The translations under genes were made by a program, and so were the position numbers. The notes under the pieces were generated by a model, which did no database searches, was not told the origin of the DNA, and saw nothing but the letters and a program-made list of their open reading frames with translations. A stretch of 64,000 nucleotides of DNA from UBA4615 sp044368415. GTDB lineage: Bacteria > Pseudomonadota > Gammaproteobacteria > Burkholderiales > Burkholderiaceae_E. The stretch spans positions 9,773-73,772 of the forward strand of contig JBIPLJ010000016.1 in assembly GCA_044368415.1 (NCBI GenBank). Direction: 5' to 3'. The stretch's first letter is position 1. Every line of letters begins with the position of its first letter. This document shows positions 1-8,776 of the stretch, one piece after another.

Positions 1-255
1 TGGAACCCGTCCTCGCCGACCCTTTTCTGCGCCGGCAGCGGGGACCAGGACGTGCCGTACGCGACTGGGCAGAAGCTGGCGATCGACACTTGGGGCTCAC
101 GGTCCAACGTCAGCGCGGTCGACGTCGGTCCGCAGGTGCAGGCCTTGGGAGCCTCAGAGGGCCTCACGCCCCAGCAGGTGCTCACCTTCCACCACTCCAT
201 CGCGGGGGGAGTCTGCCTGGGCGTCGTGAGCGACTACTTCGAGACGCGTCGCTGA
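1..255 (+). CDS. C-terminal part of an alpha/beta-hydrolase-like protein (5' end outside window)
   Basis: An open frame runs from the first base to a TGA at 253-255 and encodes 84 residues. The segment PTFLCAGSGDQDVPY looks like the strand-and-loop carrying the acid residue of the alpha/beta-hydrolase triad. The later TFHHSIAGGVCLGVVSDYF resembles the region carrying the catalytic His in secreted lipase/esterase-like hydrolases of Burkholderiales. This is family recollection from a short tail, so the substrate is unknown. A GTG at 52 is internal and not a start. A GC-rich inverted repeat follows at 271-300. Confidence 0.5.
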   Translation, partial: WNPSSPTLFCAGSGDQDVPYATGQKLAIDTWGSRSNVSAVDVGPQVQALGASEGLTPQQVLTFHHSIAGGVCLGVVSDYFETRR

Positions 256-270
256 AGTGCGGCGCCGGAC

Positions 271-300
271 GGCCGGAGACTCCCTGAAGAAGGTCCGGCC
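271..300 (+). terminator. Hairpin downstream of the hydrolase gene
   Basis: A perfect 7-bp stem (GGCCGGA at 271-277, TCCGGCC at 294-300) with a 16-nt loop begins 16 nt after the stop codon. No T-run follows, so it could be a weak or Rho-assisted terminator or only an RNA 3'-end stabiliser. Confidence 0.3.
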
Positions 301-820
301 GCCGGCGCGATGACCCGGGCGGTACGCCGCCGCTCGGCGTCCGGGCTGGCCGCGCTGCACGCTTCGCCCGCCGCAGATGCCGCCGGCCACGACCGCCGCG
401 CTGCCGCGCTGCCCCGCTGCCGCGCTGCCGCGCGAGCGGGGCGGACAGGGCAGTTCCTAGTTCGCGATGACCCTCATCTTCGAGCACCTATGTGATCGTG
501 ATCGACTGCGCCGGCGGGTGGCCGGCCCGTTTGGTGCTGCTTATCGAGCGGACGGTGCCGGATGCGGCCCGTGCCGCCCACCGGGCGAGCTCGCGGCGCT
601 GTTGCAAGGGCCTCGCCGGTCACCGCGCCCGATGATGACCGGTATCTCGGGACCATAGGGGCGGACGCCCCGGGGCGGCAGGTAGAATTCGCGTCCCGAT
701 GGCCGCCCGGCCAGGTCGCGCGAGGCGGCATGCGCGTCGCACTCCCACCTGGCGCCCTCTGCCTCCCACGACGCCCGCAGCACATCCTCCATGCCCGCGA
801 CCTCGGGTCCCGCTGCATCG
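301..820. other. Intergenic region of about 520 bp
   Basis: I see no convincing gene here. Positions 390-440 hold a short-period GCTGCCGCGC-type simple repeat. A -10-like TAGAAT sits at 683-688 without a recognisable -35; it could belong to the promoter of the downstream cassette. Frames crossing this stretch are Arg/Pro/Ala-rich and have no ribosome binding site, which is typical of non-coding high-GC DNA. Confidence 0.5.
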
Positions 821-1666
821 ATGCCGCGCGCGCTGCTGCGCGAGCCGCTGCTGCATTGCCTGGTGATCGGCGCGCTGCTCTTCGGCGCGGAGCGGTGGCT
901 CGCCCCGCCCGCTTCGGCGCCGATCGTGGTCGACGCGGCGCGCGTCGAGCGGCTCGCCGCGCTGCACCGGTTGCAGACCGGCACTGTCCCCAGTGCGGCC
1001 GAGCGCGAGCGTCTGGTCGAGGGCTACGTGCGCGAGGAGCTGCTGTACAGGGAGGCGCGCCGCCTCGGCCTGGAGGAGGGCGATGAGCTGGTGCGGCGCA
1101 GGCTCGTCCAGAAGATGGACTTCCTGAACGCCGACGCCGCGGCCGCGGCTGCTCCGGACGACTCCGTGCTGCGCGCCTTCCACCGGGAGCGTTCGGACGT
1201 GTTCGCGATACCGGCGCGCACGAGCTTCGAGCAGCTCTACTTCGGCCCGGACCGGCGTGGCGCGCCGGGCGCGCGCGACGCGGCCGCGGCGGCGCTCTTG
1301 GCGCTGCAAGACGGGCGTGCGCCGGCGTCGATCGCCTCGGACCGGCTGCCGCTTGCGGTCGGTACCGTGCGCCGTTCGCGCGAGGCGCTGCTTCTCGACT
1401 TCGGCGGGCAGCCGATTGTCGAGGCGCTCGCCGTCGCGCCTGCGGGCGTGTGGACCGGGCCGGTCGCCTCGGGGTTCGGCTGGCATGTTCTGCGCGTGAC
1501 CGAGCGGACCGAGCGCGCGCCGAGCCGATTCGAGGACGTCGAGCCGGCGGTGCGCGAGGCCTGGCTGCGGGAGGCGCGCGAGCGGCGCGAGCGCGCAGCG
1601 CTGCACGCGCTGCAGGCGCGCTGGCCGGTCGTCCGCGCGGACCGCGGCGAGGACGGTTCGCGATGA
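821..1666 (+). CDS. Parvulin-like peptidyl-prolyl isomerase, membrane-anchored
   Basis: This 281-aa protein starts MPRALLREPLLHCLVIGALL, an N-terminal hydrophobic segment typical of inner-membrane-anchored PpiC/SurA-like foldases. The middle (about residues 50-130) is a helical chaperone-like region rich in Arg and Glu. The C-terminal part (about 140-260) fits a parvulin domain, ending in a GFGWHVLRV strand characteristic of the family. An upstream ATG at 791 is in frame, but 821 gives the usual N-terminus. Its stop overlaps the next start (ATGA at 1663-1666), so it is translationally coupled to the HupE-like gene. In this context it probably helps fold the exported proteins of the cassette. 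Family assignment is good; the client is inferred. Confidence 0.7.
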   Translation: MPRALLREPLLHCLVIGALLFGAERWLAPPASAPIVVDAARVERLAALHRLQTGTVPSAAERERLVEGYVREELLYREARRLGLEEGDELVRRRLVQKMDFLNADAAAAAAPDDSVLRAFHRERSDVFAIPARTSFEQLYFGPDRRGAPGARDAAAAALLALQDGRAPASIASDRLPLAVGTVRRSREALLLDFGGQPIVEALAVAPAGVWTGPVASGFGWHVLRVTERTERAPSRFEDVEPAVREAWLREARERRERAALHALQARWPVVRADRGEDGSR

Positions 1667-2805
1667 GGCTGGCGGGGCGTCCCGAACCCGCGGCGCTCGC
1701 GCCTCACGTGCCTCTGCCCGTGGCCTGCGCTCGACCCGGCTGCACTCGACCCGGCTGCGCGCGGCGGAGAGTCGGTGCTCGATTGCCTCTCGCTCCTCTG
1801 GCCCGCGCACGCCTGCTGCTCACGCTCCTCACGCTCCTCGCATTTGCGCTTCCGGCCGCGCCCGTTCAAGCCCACGAGGTGCGACCCGCGTCGCTCGAGA
1901 TCGCGGTCGACGACGCCGGCATCACGGTGACCTGGAAGCAGCCGGCGGCCGGCGAGCGCGCACTGCCGCTCGTGCCGCGGATCTCTGGCGGTTGGCTCGA
2001 CACGCCGCCCGCGCGCACCGACCGCACACCGGCGTACCGGGTCGCCGAATGGCGGATCGCCGCGTCGCTGGGCGCACTCGCCGGCCGCAGCGTGTCGATC
2101 GACGGGCTCGAGCACACCATCACCGACGCGCTGGTGCGCATCCGGCTGACCGACGGCAGCGAGTCGACGCGGCTGCTGCGGCCCGATGCACCGTCGTTTG
2201 TCGTCGAGGCGGCCGGCGGCGCGGGCACGCCCTCGGTGCCCGCTTACCTCGCACTCGGCGTCGAGCACATCCTGTTTGGGTTCGACCACCTGCTGTTCGT
2301 GCTCGGCTTGCTGCTACTCGTCGGCGGGGGGCGGCGCCTCGTGTGGACGATCACCGCCTTCACCCTTGCCCACAGCCTCACGCTGGCGCTCGCCTCGCTC
2401 GGCGTCGTCCGGGTGCCGGTCGCCCCGGTCGAGGCCGCGATCGCGCTCAGCATCGTCGTCGTGGCGGTCGAGGTGGCGAACCTGTGGCGGGGGCGTCCTG
2501 GCCTGTCGCACCGATGGCCGTGGTCGGTCGCCTTTGTTTTTGGTCTTCTGCACGGGTTGGGCTTCGCCGGCGCGCTCGCCGACATCGGCCTGCCGCGCGA
2601 CGCGCTGGTGCCGGCGCTGCTGCTGTTCAACGTCGGCGTCGAGCTGGGGCAGCTCGCGTTCGTCGCGGTGGTGCTCGTGCTGCGCCGCCTGCTGCCGGCG
2701 GCAATGCCGAGGCTGCGCTGGGTGGCGCCGTACACGATCGGATCGCTCGCTGCATTCTGGTTCATCGGTCGCTCGGTCGCCGCGTTCGCGCCCGGCGCCG
2801 CATGA
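1663..2805 (+). CDS. HupE/UreJ-family membrane protein
   Basis: The product is 380 aa. After an Arg/Pro/Cys-rich N-terminus it has a hydrophobic signal-like stretch ending in VQAHEVRPASLEI, a periplasmic beta-rich domain (about residues 70-190) and a C-terminal block of about six to seven transmembrane helices. The membrane part carries the HupE/UreJ_2 signatures GVEHILFGFDHLLF, AHSLTLALA and FGLLHGLGFAGAL, whose His and Asp residues are thought to bind or move divalent metal (nickel or cobalt in characterised HupE/UreJ). The N-terminal extension includes a 15-nt tandem duplication at 1730-1759, so the true start may lie further in. The start overlaps the upstream stop, and the stop overlaps an ATG at 2802. 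Confidence 0.75.
   Translation: MRLAGRPEPAALAPHVPLPVACARPGCTRPGCARRRVGARLPLAPLARARLLLTLLTLLAFALPAAPVQAHEVRPASLEIAVDDAGITVTWKQPAAGERALPLVPRISGGWLDTPPARTDRTPAYRVAEWRIAASLGALAGRSVSIDGLEHTITDALVRIRLTDGSESTRLLRPDAPSFVVEAAGGAGTPSVPAYLALGVEHILFGFDHLLFVLGLLLLVGGGRRLVWTITAFTLAHSLTLALASLGVVRVPVAPVEAAIALSIVVVAVEVANLWRGRPGLSHRWPWSVAFVFGLLHGLGFAGALADIGLPRDALVPALLLFNVGVELGQLAFVAVVLVLRRLLPAAMPRLRWVAPYTIGSLAAFWFIGRSVAAFAPGAA
1730..1759 (+). repeat. 15-nt tandem duplication in the HupE-like N-terminus
   Basis: The 15-nt unit CTCGACCCGGCTGCA occurs twice in a row (1730-1744 and 1745-1759, one mismatch in the last base). It encodes the repeated pentapeptide RPGCT/RPGCA in frame. It lies upstream of the hydrophobic signal-like segment, so it is unlikely to affect the mature protein. 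Confidence 0.7.
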
Positions 2806-2825
2806 CGAAAGGAAGAGGCATTTAC

Positions 2826-4793
2826 ATGCAGACGGTAACGACACACACGAAAACGGCACGATCCCCGGCTGCGGGACCCGCGCTCTCGGGATCGGGCGGG
2901 GCGTCGCGCGCCGCGCAGGCCGCGGGGCGCGCCGCGCTGTGCGCGCTCGCGGCCGCCATACTGGCGGCCTGTCTGCCGCAGGCCTCGCCCCCTGTGTCCC
3001 GCACCAATCCGGCGCAGGCCGGCAGCGCTGCATTGCCGGCGTCGTCGACCGCCTCGGCCCGCCCCGCGGTGAACCCCGAGCGCAACGCCTACTTCGGCGA
3101 CCTGCATCTCCACAGCAGCTGGTCGGCCGACGCCTTCGCACTTGCCACGCGGCTCTCGCCCGAAGACGCGCACCGCTGGGCACGCGGCGACACGCTGCAG
3201 TACCGCGGCGGTGCGGTCCGTCGCAAGGCGCCGCTCGACTTCCTCGCGCTGACCGACCATGCCGAGTACCTCGGCGTGATCCCCGAGGCGGCGGATCCGA
3301 ATGGCGCGTTCGCCGGCAGCGACTGGAACCGGCAGCTCAACGACCCGAACCCGATGGCGCGTTTCGCGCTGTTCCGCAAGCTCGTGCAGATGGCGGTGGC
3401 AAACCGGCGGATCGACGAGTTCGAGGATCCGAAGATGCTCCGCAGCGTCTGGCAACGCTACGCCGCGGTCGCGGACCGGTTCGACGATCCGGGCCGTTTC
3501 ACCGCGTTCGTCGCGTTCGAATGGACGTCCGCACCGGGCAACCTGAACATGCATCGCTGCGTGATCTTCCGCGGCGCGGGGCCGGCACTACCGTTCACCT
3601 CGCTCGACTCGCAGGACCCGGAGGTCTTGTGGACCTGGCTCGACACCGAGCGCGCGCAGGGACGCCCGGTGATCGCGATTCCCCACAACGGAAACATCAG
3701 CGGCGGACTGATGTTCGACGCGACGAAGACCTATGCAGGCGCCCCGATCAGCCGCGCCTACGCCCTGCGCCGGATGGCGAACGAGCCGCTGTTCGAAATC
3801 GTGCAGGAAAAGGGCTCGAGCGACACGCATCCCTCGCTCTCGCCCAACGATGAGTTCGCCGACTTCGAGACCTATTCGTTCCTGCTCGGCACGCGCAAAG
3901 TGGGCGAGTTCCGTACCGGCAGTTACCTGCGCCAGGCCTACGGCACCGGTCAGGAGATTGCCGAGCGCATCGGCGCGAACCCGTTCCGTTTCGGCATCGA
4001 GGCGGGCACCGACAACCATGCCGGCATGTCCTCGACCGAGGAGTTCAACTTCCAGGGGCCGAACGGCAACATGGGCGATCGGCGCGCGGCCGTGCAGAGC
4101 ACTGCCGACGACGCGCCGGTCTTCAACAGCCCGGGCGGCCTGACGGGGGTCTGGGCGGAGGAGAACACGCGCGCGGCGTTGTTCGACGCGATGCAGCGCA
4201 AGGAGACCTTCGGGACCTCGGGCGTGCGGATCCGGGTGCGCTTCTTCGGCGGCTGGTCGCTGCCGGCGGACTTGACTTCGCGGACCGAGTGGGTGAGGCA
4301 GGCCTACGCCACGGGCGTGCCGATGGGCGGGGACCTGCCGGCGAGGCCGGCGGGTGCGAAGGCGCCCGTCTTCGCGATCCACGCGGTCAAAGATCCGGAC
4401 TCGGGCAACCTCGACCGGGTGCAGGTGATCAAGGTGTCGACGAAGGATGGCCGCAGCACCGAGCAGGTGTTCGACGCGCTGTGGAGCGGCGAGCGCCGTC
4501 CCGACGCGAAGACCGGCAAGGTGCCCGACGTGGGGTCGACGGTGGACGTCGGCCAGGCTAGCTACACGAACACGATCGGTGCGGTCGAGTTGATCGGCAC
4601 CTGGACCGATCCATCGTTCGACGCCGCCGCGCAGGCCACCTACTACGTGCGCGTGCTCGAGATCCCGACGCCGCGCTGGAGCACCCGCTGGGCGGCAGAG
4701 GCCGGCGTGCCTGCGCCGGTTGCAGTGCCCGCGGTGATCCGCGAGCGCGCCTGGACGTCACCCATCTGGTACGCGCCCGCTGCGCGCCGTTGA
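2826..4793 (+). CDS. DUF3604 lipoprotein with PHP-like metal motifs (paralogue A)
   Basis: This 655-aa protein has a lipobox ILAAC with Cys49. The PNPERNAYFGDLHLH-type opening is diagnostic of DUF3604. Motifs match a PHP-type metal site: HxH at His94/His96, TDH at His145, IPHNGN with His287, and GTDNH with Asp396 and His398. Such enzymes are metal-dependent hydrolases or phosphoesterases, but the substrate of DUF3604 is not known to me. ATG 2826 is preceded by GGAAGAGG with good spacing; an ATG at 2802 overlapping the hupE stop is an alternative. The last third is nearly identical to that of the next gene. The protein probably acts in the periplasm, anchored by lipid. Confidence 0.8.
   Translation: MQTVTTHTKTARSPAAGPALSGSGGASRAAQAAGRAALCALAAAILAACLPQASPPVSRTNPAQAGSAALPASSTASARPAVNPERNAYFGDLHLHSSWSADAFALATRLSPEDAHRWARGDTLQYRGGAVRRKAPLDFLALTDHAEYLGVIPEAADPNGAFAGSDWNRQLNDPNPMARFALFRKLVQMAVANRRIDEFEDPKMLRSVWQRYAAVADRFDDPGRFTAFVAFEWTSAPGNLNMHRCVIFRGAGPALPFTSLDSQDPEVLWTWLDTERAQGRPVIAIPHNGNISGGLMFDATKTYAGAPISRAYALRRMANEPLFEIVQEKGSSDTHPSLSPNDEFADFETYSFLLGTRKVGEFRTGSYLRQAYGTGQEIAERIGANPFRFGIEAGTDNHAGMSSTEEFNFQGPNGNMGDRRAAVQSTADDAPVFNSPGGLTGVWAEENTRAALFDAMQRKETFGTSGVRIRVRFFGGWSLPADLTSRTEWVRQAYATGVPMGGDLPARPAGAKAPVFAIHAVKDPDSGNLDRVQVIKVSTKDGRSTEQVFDALWSGERRPDAKTGKVPDVGSTVDVGQASYTNTIGAVELIGTWTDPSFDAAAQATYYVRVLEIPTPRWSTRWAAEAGVPAPVAVPAVIRERAWTSPIWYAPAARR
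4140..4772 (+). repeat. Near-identical 3' block of DUF3604 paralogue A (copy 1)
   Basis: This block aligns without gaps to 6029-6661 (constant offset 1889). It includes runs of tens of identical bases, and even synonymous sites agree. The 5' parts of the two genes are much more diverged, which points to recent gene conversion or partial duplication. Confidence 0.85.
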
Positions 4794-4804
4794 CTGGAGC
4801 CGAC

Positions 4805-6724
4805 ATGCCCCTGATGAACCGCCTTCCCGCCGCCGCCGTGGCCACCCTGCTGGCCGCGCTCGCCGGCTGCACGCCGCCCGGTGCCGCGCCGTCTCCGCCG
4901 GTCGCACCCGTCGCGACCGCGCCCGCTGAGCCGCCCGTGCCGCCGCCCAACCCCGAGCGCAACGCCTATTTCGGCGATCTGCACGTGCACACCGGGTACT
5001 CCACCGACGCTTATCTGTTGATGACGCGGACCACGCCGGACGACGCGTTCCGCTTCGCCAAAGGCGAGACCGTCGAGTACCTCGGCAAGCCGGTGCGCCG
5101 CAAGGCGCCACTCGACTTCCTCGCGGTCACCGACCATGCCGAGTACCTCGGCGTCGTGCGCAGCGCGACCGCCGCGGACGGCCCGCTCAAGGACACGCGC
5201 TGGGGCAAGTGGCTCGCCGGCGGCACCGCCGAAGGCACCGCGCTGGCCTATCAGGAGTTGCTGCGGGCCTCGGGCCGCGCCGAGGCGATTCCAGAATTCG
5301 AGGACGCAGCGCTACAGAAGGCCGCGTGGGACGACTACGTGTCGCACGCCGAGCGCCACGACCGCCCGGGGCGCTTCACCGCGTTTATCGCGTTCGAGTG
5401 GACCTCGGCGCCGGACAACCAGAACCTGCACCGCAACGTGATCTTCCGCGGCGCCGGACCGGAGCGGCCGTACTCGTCGAAGGAGTCGTCCGACCCCGAG
5501 ATGCTGTGGGCCTACATGGAGCGTGAGCGACAGTCCGGCCGCACGCTGCTGGCGATCCCGCACAACGGCAACGCGAGCAACGGGCTGATGTTCGACACCT
5601 CCAAGACGCTTGCCGGCGCGCCGCTGACGCGCGAGTACCTCGAGCGTCGGCTGCGCAACGAGCCGCTGACCGAGATCATGCAGACCAAGGGCCAGAGCGA
5701 CACACACCCGACGCTGTCGCCGAACGACGAGTTCGCGGCCTTCGAGCTGTTCGAGAGCCTGATCGGCGTGCCGCGCCGCGCGAAGTTCGGCACCGGCAGC
5801 TACGTGCGCCAAGCCTACGGTACCGGCCAGGAGCTTGCGTCGCGGTTCGGCGTGAACCCGTTCAAGCTCGGCCTCGTCGGCGGCACGGACTTTCACTCGG
5901 GCGTCAGCAGCACCGAAGAGTTCGCCTACCCCGGCTCGCACGGCAATCAGGACAACGTGCCGGCCGACGTGCTGGCGGTGAAGCCCTCGGCCGCGGGCGA
6001 ATCGCCGGTGGTGCTGGCCGCAGCCGGCCTGACCGGCATCTGGGCCGAGGAGAACACGCGCGCGGCGCTGTTCGACGCGATGCAGCGCAAGGAGACCTTC
6101 GGGACCTCGGGCGTGCGCATCCGGGTGCGCTTCTTCGGCGGCTGGGCGCTGCCGGCGGACTTGACTTCGCGGCCCGAGTGGGTGAAGCAGGCCTACGCTA
6201 CGGGCGTGCCGATGGGCGCGGACCTGCCCGCGAGGCCAGCAGGTGCGAAGGCGCCCATCTTCGCGATCCACGCGGTCAAGGACCCGGATTCCGGCAACCT
6301 CGACCGGGTGCAGGTCGTCAAGGTCTCGACGAAGGGCGGCCGCAGCACCGAGCGGGTGTTCGACGCGCTGTGGAGCGGCGATCGCAGGCCTGACGCGAAG
6401 ACCGGCAAGGTGCCCGACGTAGGGTCGACGGTGGACGTCGGCCAGGCCACCTACACGAACACGATCGGCGCGGTCGAACTGATCGGCACCTGGACCGATC
6501 CTTCGTTCGACGCCGCCGCGCAGGCTACCTACTACGTGCGTGTGCTCGAGATCCCGACGCCGCGCTGGTCGACACGCTGGGCAGCGGCGGCGAAGCTGCC
6601 GCCGCCGCCGAACGTGCCCGCGACGCTGCGCGAGCGCGCTTGGACCTCGCCGATCTGGTACGGAGCACCGGGCGCATCGAGCGCACCGAGCGAGCCAAGC
6701 GCACCGAGCGAGGTGCGGCGATGA
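4805..6724 (+). CDS. DUF3604 lipoprotein with PHP-like metal motifs (paralogue B)
   Basis: This 639-aa tandem paralogue starts 11 nt after the previous stop. The signal peptide ends in LAALAGC (Cys22), giving a lipoprotein, followed by a Pro/Ala linker and the same NPERNAYFGDLH opening. The metal motifs are kept: His60/His62, His111, His253, Asp362/His364. The N-terminal two thirds have diverged from paralogue A, whereas the C-terminal third differs at only about 13 of 187 positions by hand count. A Ser/Pro/Glu-rich tail (PSEPSAPSE type) is specific to this copy. Its stop overlaps the start of the beta-barrel gene (ATGA at 6721-6724). Retention of both active sites argues for two working enzymes with different specificity. 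Confidence 0.8.
   Translation: MPLMNRLPAAAVATLLAALAGCTPPGAAPSPPVAPVATAPAEPPVPPPNPERNAYFGDLHVHTGYSTDAYLLMTRTTPDDAFRFAKGETVEYLGKPVRRKAPLDFLAVTDHAEYLGVVRSATAADGPLKDTRWGKWLAGGTAEGTALAYQELLRASGRAEAIPEFEDAALQKAAWDDYVSHAERHDRPGRFTAFIAFEWTSAPDNQNLHRNVIFRGAGPERPYSSKESSDPEMLWAYMERERQSGRTLLAIPHNGNASNGLMFDTSKTLAGAPLTREYLERRLRNEPLTEIMQTKGQSDTHPTLSPNDEFAAFELFESLIGVPRRAKFGTGSYVRQAYGTGQELASRFGVNPFKLGLVGGTDFHSGVSSTEEFAYPGSHGNQDNVPADVLAVKPSAAGESPVVLAAAGLTGIWAEENTRAALFDAMQRKETFGTSGVRIRVRFFGGWALPADLTSRPEWVKQAYATGVPMGADLPARPAGAKAPIFAIHAVKDPDSGNLDRVQVVKVSTKGGRSTERVFDALWSGDRRPDAKTGKVPDVGSTVDVGQATYTNTIGAVELIGTWTDPSFDAAAQATYYVRVLEIPTPRWSTRWAAAAKLPPPPNVPATLRERAWTSPIWYGAPGASSAPSEPSAPSEVRR
6029..6661 (+). repeat. Near-identical 3' block of DUF3604 paralogue B (copy 2)
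   Basis: Second copy of the block at 4140-4772, direct orientation, gap-free. Recombination between the copies would delete about 1.9 kb and leave a single hybrid DUF3604 gene. Confidence 0.85.
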
Positions 6725-7713
6725 GCGTGTTCGCGAGGCTGTTCCGGGTGGCGCGACCGGCCGCCTCGAACGCGGGTGTCGCGATGGCCGCGATGGCCAC
6801 GGCCGTCGTGCTCGTCGCGATGCCTGCCGCGCACGCTGCCGAAGGCGCCGGCGGACGCCCGGTCGCCGGCACCGGCGTGCAGCCGAACGCCGGCATCGTG
6901 CCGCCGCAGCCGGCGTGGCTCGGCAACCTGACCGTGCTGCAGTCGAGCGGCGACATCGGCACCGAGCGACAGGTTCCGATCGCGGGCCGCGTCTCGCTGG
7001 GCGCCGAGAGCACGTTCACGCTGGTCAACCTCACGCTCACGCGCGCCTGGGGCAGCGGGCCGGGTGGCTGGAGCTTCATGTCGGGCGTCACCGTGCCGTG
7101 GATGCGAACGGAGGTCGGCGCATCGATCGAGCCGCCACGGTTCCCGCGTGTGAGCCAACAGACATCGGGCCTGTACGACCTCACGCTGACGCCGATCGTC
7201 GCCGGCCTGCACCTGTCGCCGACGGAGCACCTCGCGTTCGGGCTGCGGGTGATCACGCCCTCGGGCCGCTACGTCGAGGGCCGGCTGGCCAACGTCAGCC
7301 AAAATGTCTGGAATCTCGTGCCCTCGGTCGCGTACACGCGGCTGCTGCCGGAGCAGGGCGTCGAGCTGTCGGCGGTCGGCGCAGTGTTCTTCTCGACCCG
7401 CAACGAGGCCACGAACTACCGCAGCGCGCCGCTCGCGACGCTGGATGTGCTCGCGACGCGTCGGCTCGGCCACGGGGTCGCGCTGGGCGGCGTACTCGGC
7501 TTCATCGAGCAGATCGGCGACGACAGCGGCGCGCTCGCGGACCGGCTCAACGGCTTCCAGGGCCGCGAGCTCGCCATCGGGCCGACGCTGGTCTGGACGA
7601 CGACGCTCGGCGGCGCCCCGCTGACCGCGTCCCTGCGCTGGATGGCCACCGTGTACGCGCGAGACCGCTTCGATCGCGACACACTGATGCTCACCGCAAC
7701 GATGCCGTTCTGA
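6721..7713 (+). CDS. Predicted outer-membrane beta-barrel (phenol_MetA_deg/SphA-like), first of two
   Basis: The product is 330 aa. A signal peptide (hydrophobic MAAMATAVVLVAMPAAHA, cleavage near residue 41) is followed by alternating hydrophobic/polar strands: LTLVNLTLTRAW, LTLTPIVAGLHL, LAFGLRVITPSG, ELSAVGAVFFS. It ends LMLTATMPF, with a terminal Phe as used by the Bam machinery. Glycine and aromatic patterning fits transporter-like barrels often annotated as MetA-pathway-of-phenol-degradation proteins. It is coupled to the DUF3604 gene by an ATGA overlap, so it may be the outer-membrane channel or sensor for whatever the lipoproteins process. Family placement is by pattern only. Confidence 0.6.
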   Translation: MSVFARLFRVARPAASNAGVAMAAMATAVVLVAMPAAHAAEGAGGRPVAGTGVQPNAGIVPPQPAWLGNLTVLQSSGDIGTERQVPIAGRVSLGAESTFTLVNLTLTRAWGSGPGGWSFMSGVTVPWMRTEVGASIEPPRFPRVSQQTSGLYDLTLTPIVAGLHLSPTEHLAFGLRVITPSGRYVEGRLANVSQNVWNLVPSVAYTRLLPEQGVELSAVGAVFFSTRNEATNYRSAPLATLDVLATRRLGHGVALGGVLGFIEQIGDDSGALADRLNGFQGRELAIGPTLVWTTTLGGAPLTASLRWMATVYARDRFDRDTLMLTATMPF

Positions 7714-7754
7714 ATGCGATGAGCGACGACCCGCTACCGAACGAGCGAACCGCC

Positions 7755-8552
7755 ATGAACCGAGCCGTCCGCCTCGTCTCCTCCCTTTGCGCCGCGCTGC
7801 TCGGCCTCGCCGGCGTCCCGCAGGCTGGCGCACAGACGCCCGGTGCGACCGACTCCGACAGCCTGTCCGCCAAGGCCACCGACCCGACCGCGTCGCTGAT
7901 GTCGTTCCAGGTCAACGACTGGTACGTGCCGAGCCTCTACGGCCGCGACGATTCGGCGAACCAGGTGGTGCTGCGTACCGCGCTGCCCTTCACCCTCTGG
8001 GGTATGAACCACATCTTGAGGCTCACCCAGCCGTTCGCCACCTCGGGACCGGCCGGCAGCGGCGCCGGCGACCTGACGGTGTTCGACGTGATGGTCTTCG
8101 ACGCCGCCTGGGGGCGCTGGGCGCTGGGCTTCGCCGGCCAGCTGCCGACCGGCGCGAGCCGCCTCAGCTCGGACACCTGGTCGGTCGGCCCGGCCGCGGG
8201 CTTCGTGAACGCCCAGACGAAGGGCACGAACTGGGGCGTGTTCGTGCAGAGCTACTTCTCGGTGGCCGGCCGCGACGGCGCGCGCGACATCGGCATCGTC
8301 AACATCCAGCCGGTGCTCAGCCACCAGCTGGGCGGCGGCCGCTCGGTGTCGCTCGGCGCCAGCCAGTTGGTCTACGACACCGAGGCCTCGCGCTGGTCCT
8401 CGGTGCAGCTCGGCGTCAACTACGGGCAGGTCGTCCGCGCTTGGGGTTATGCGTGGCGGCCGAACGTCGAGCTCGACCGCGAGCTCCGGGACCTGCCGGG
8501 CAACCCGAAGTGGACGCTGCGGCTGGGCGTGACGCTGCTGCTGCCGATCTGA
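7755..8552 (+). CDS. Predicted outer-membrane beta-barrel, second of two
   Basis: The product is 265 aa with a signal peptide (MNRAVRLVSSLCAALLGLAG, cleavage after AGAQ). The mature part is rich in amphipathic strands such as NQVVLRTALPFTLWGMN, SVSLGASQLVYD and WGYAWRPNVELDREL, ending TLRLGVTLLLPI. It resembles small MetA-deg/neuromedin-U-like outer-membrane proteins. It lies 41 nt after the previous barrel on the same strand and ends the cassette. ATG 7755 is chosen because it gives a clean signal peptide; an ATG at 7719 would add a charged extension. Ligand unknown. Confidence 0.55.
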   Translation: MNRAVRLVSSLCAALLGLAGVPQAGAQTPGATDSDSLSAKATDPTASLMSFQVNDWYVPSLYGRDDSANQVVLRTALPFTLWGMNHILRLTQPFATSGPAGSGAGDLTVFDVMVFDAAWGRWALGFAGQLPTGASRLSSDTWSVGPAAGFVNAQTKGTNWGVFVQSYFSVAGRDGARDIGIVNIQPVLSHQLGGGRSVSLGASQLVYDTEASRWSSVQLGVNYGQVVRAWGYAWRPNVELDRELRDLPGNPKWTLRLGVTLLLPI

Positions 8553-8776
8553 GGCCGCGCCCCCACGTATCCTGTCGGCTTTTTGCGCCCTCGAATCCTC
8601 GAGCCTGCCGCGCCGTCGGGCCTTCCTGCGGGGTCAGTACGTGGCGAGAGCGGGCGAGGCCCTCGGTCATCCCAAGTGCTGACCCAGCCGCAGCGCGGCG
8701 GGCCGGTATCATCGGCAAGATCCGACGCACACCATGCCAAGACCGGCCCGACCCGGCGCCCCAGGAGACCCCAGCC

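Noticed and set aside
390..440. Short GCTGCCGCGC repeats considered as a CRISPR or VNTR
   Set aside because: Too short, imperfect and without spacers; ordinary high-GC simple sequence.
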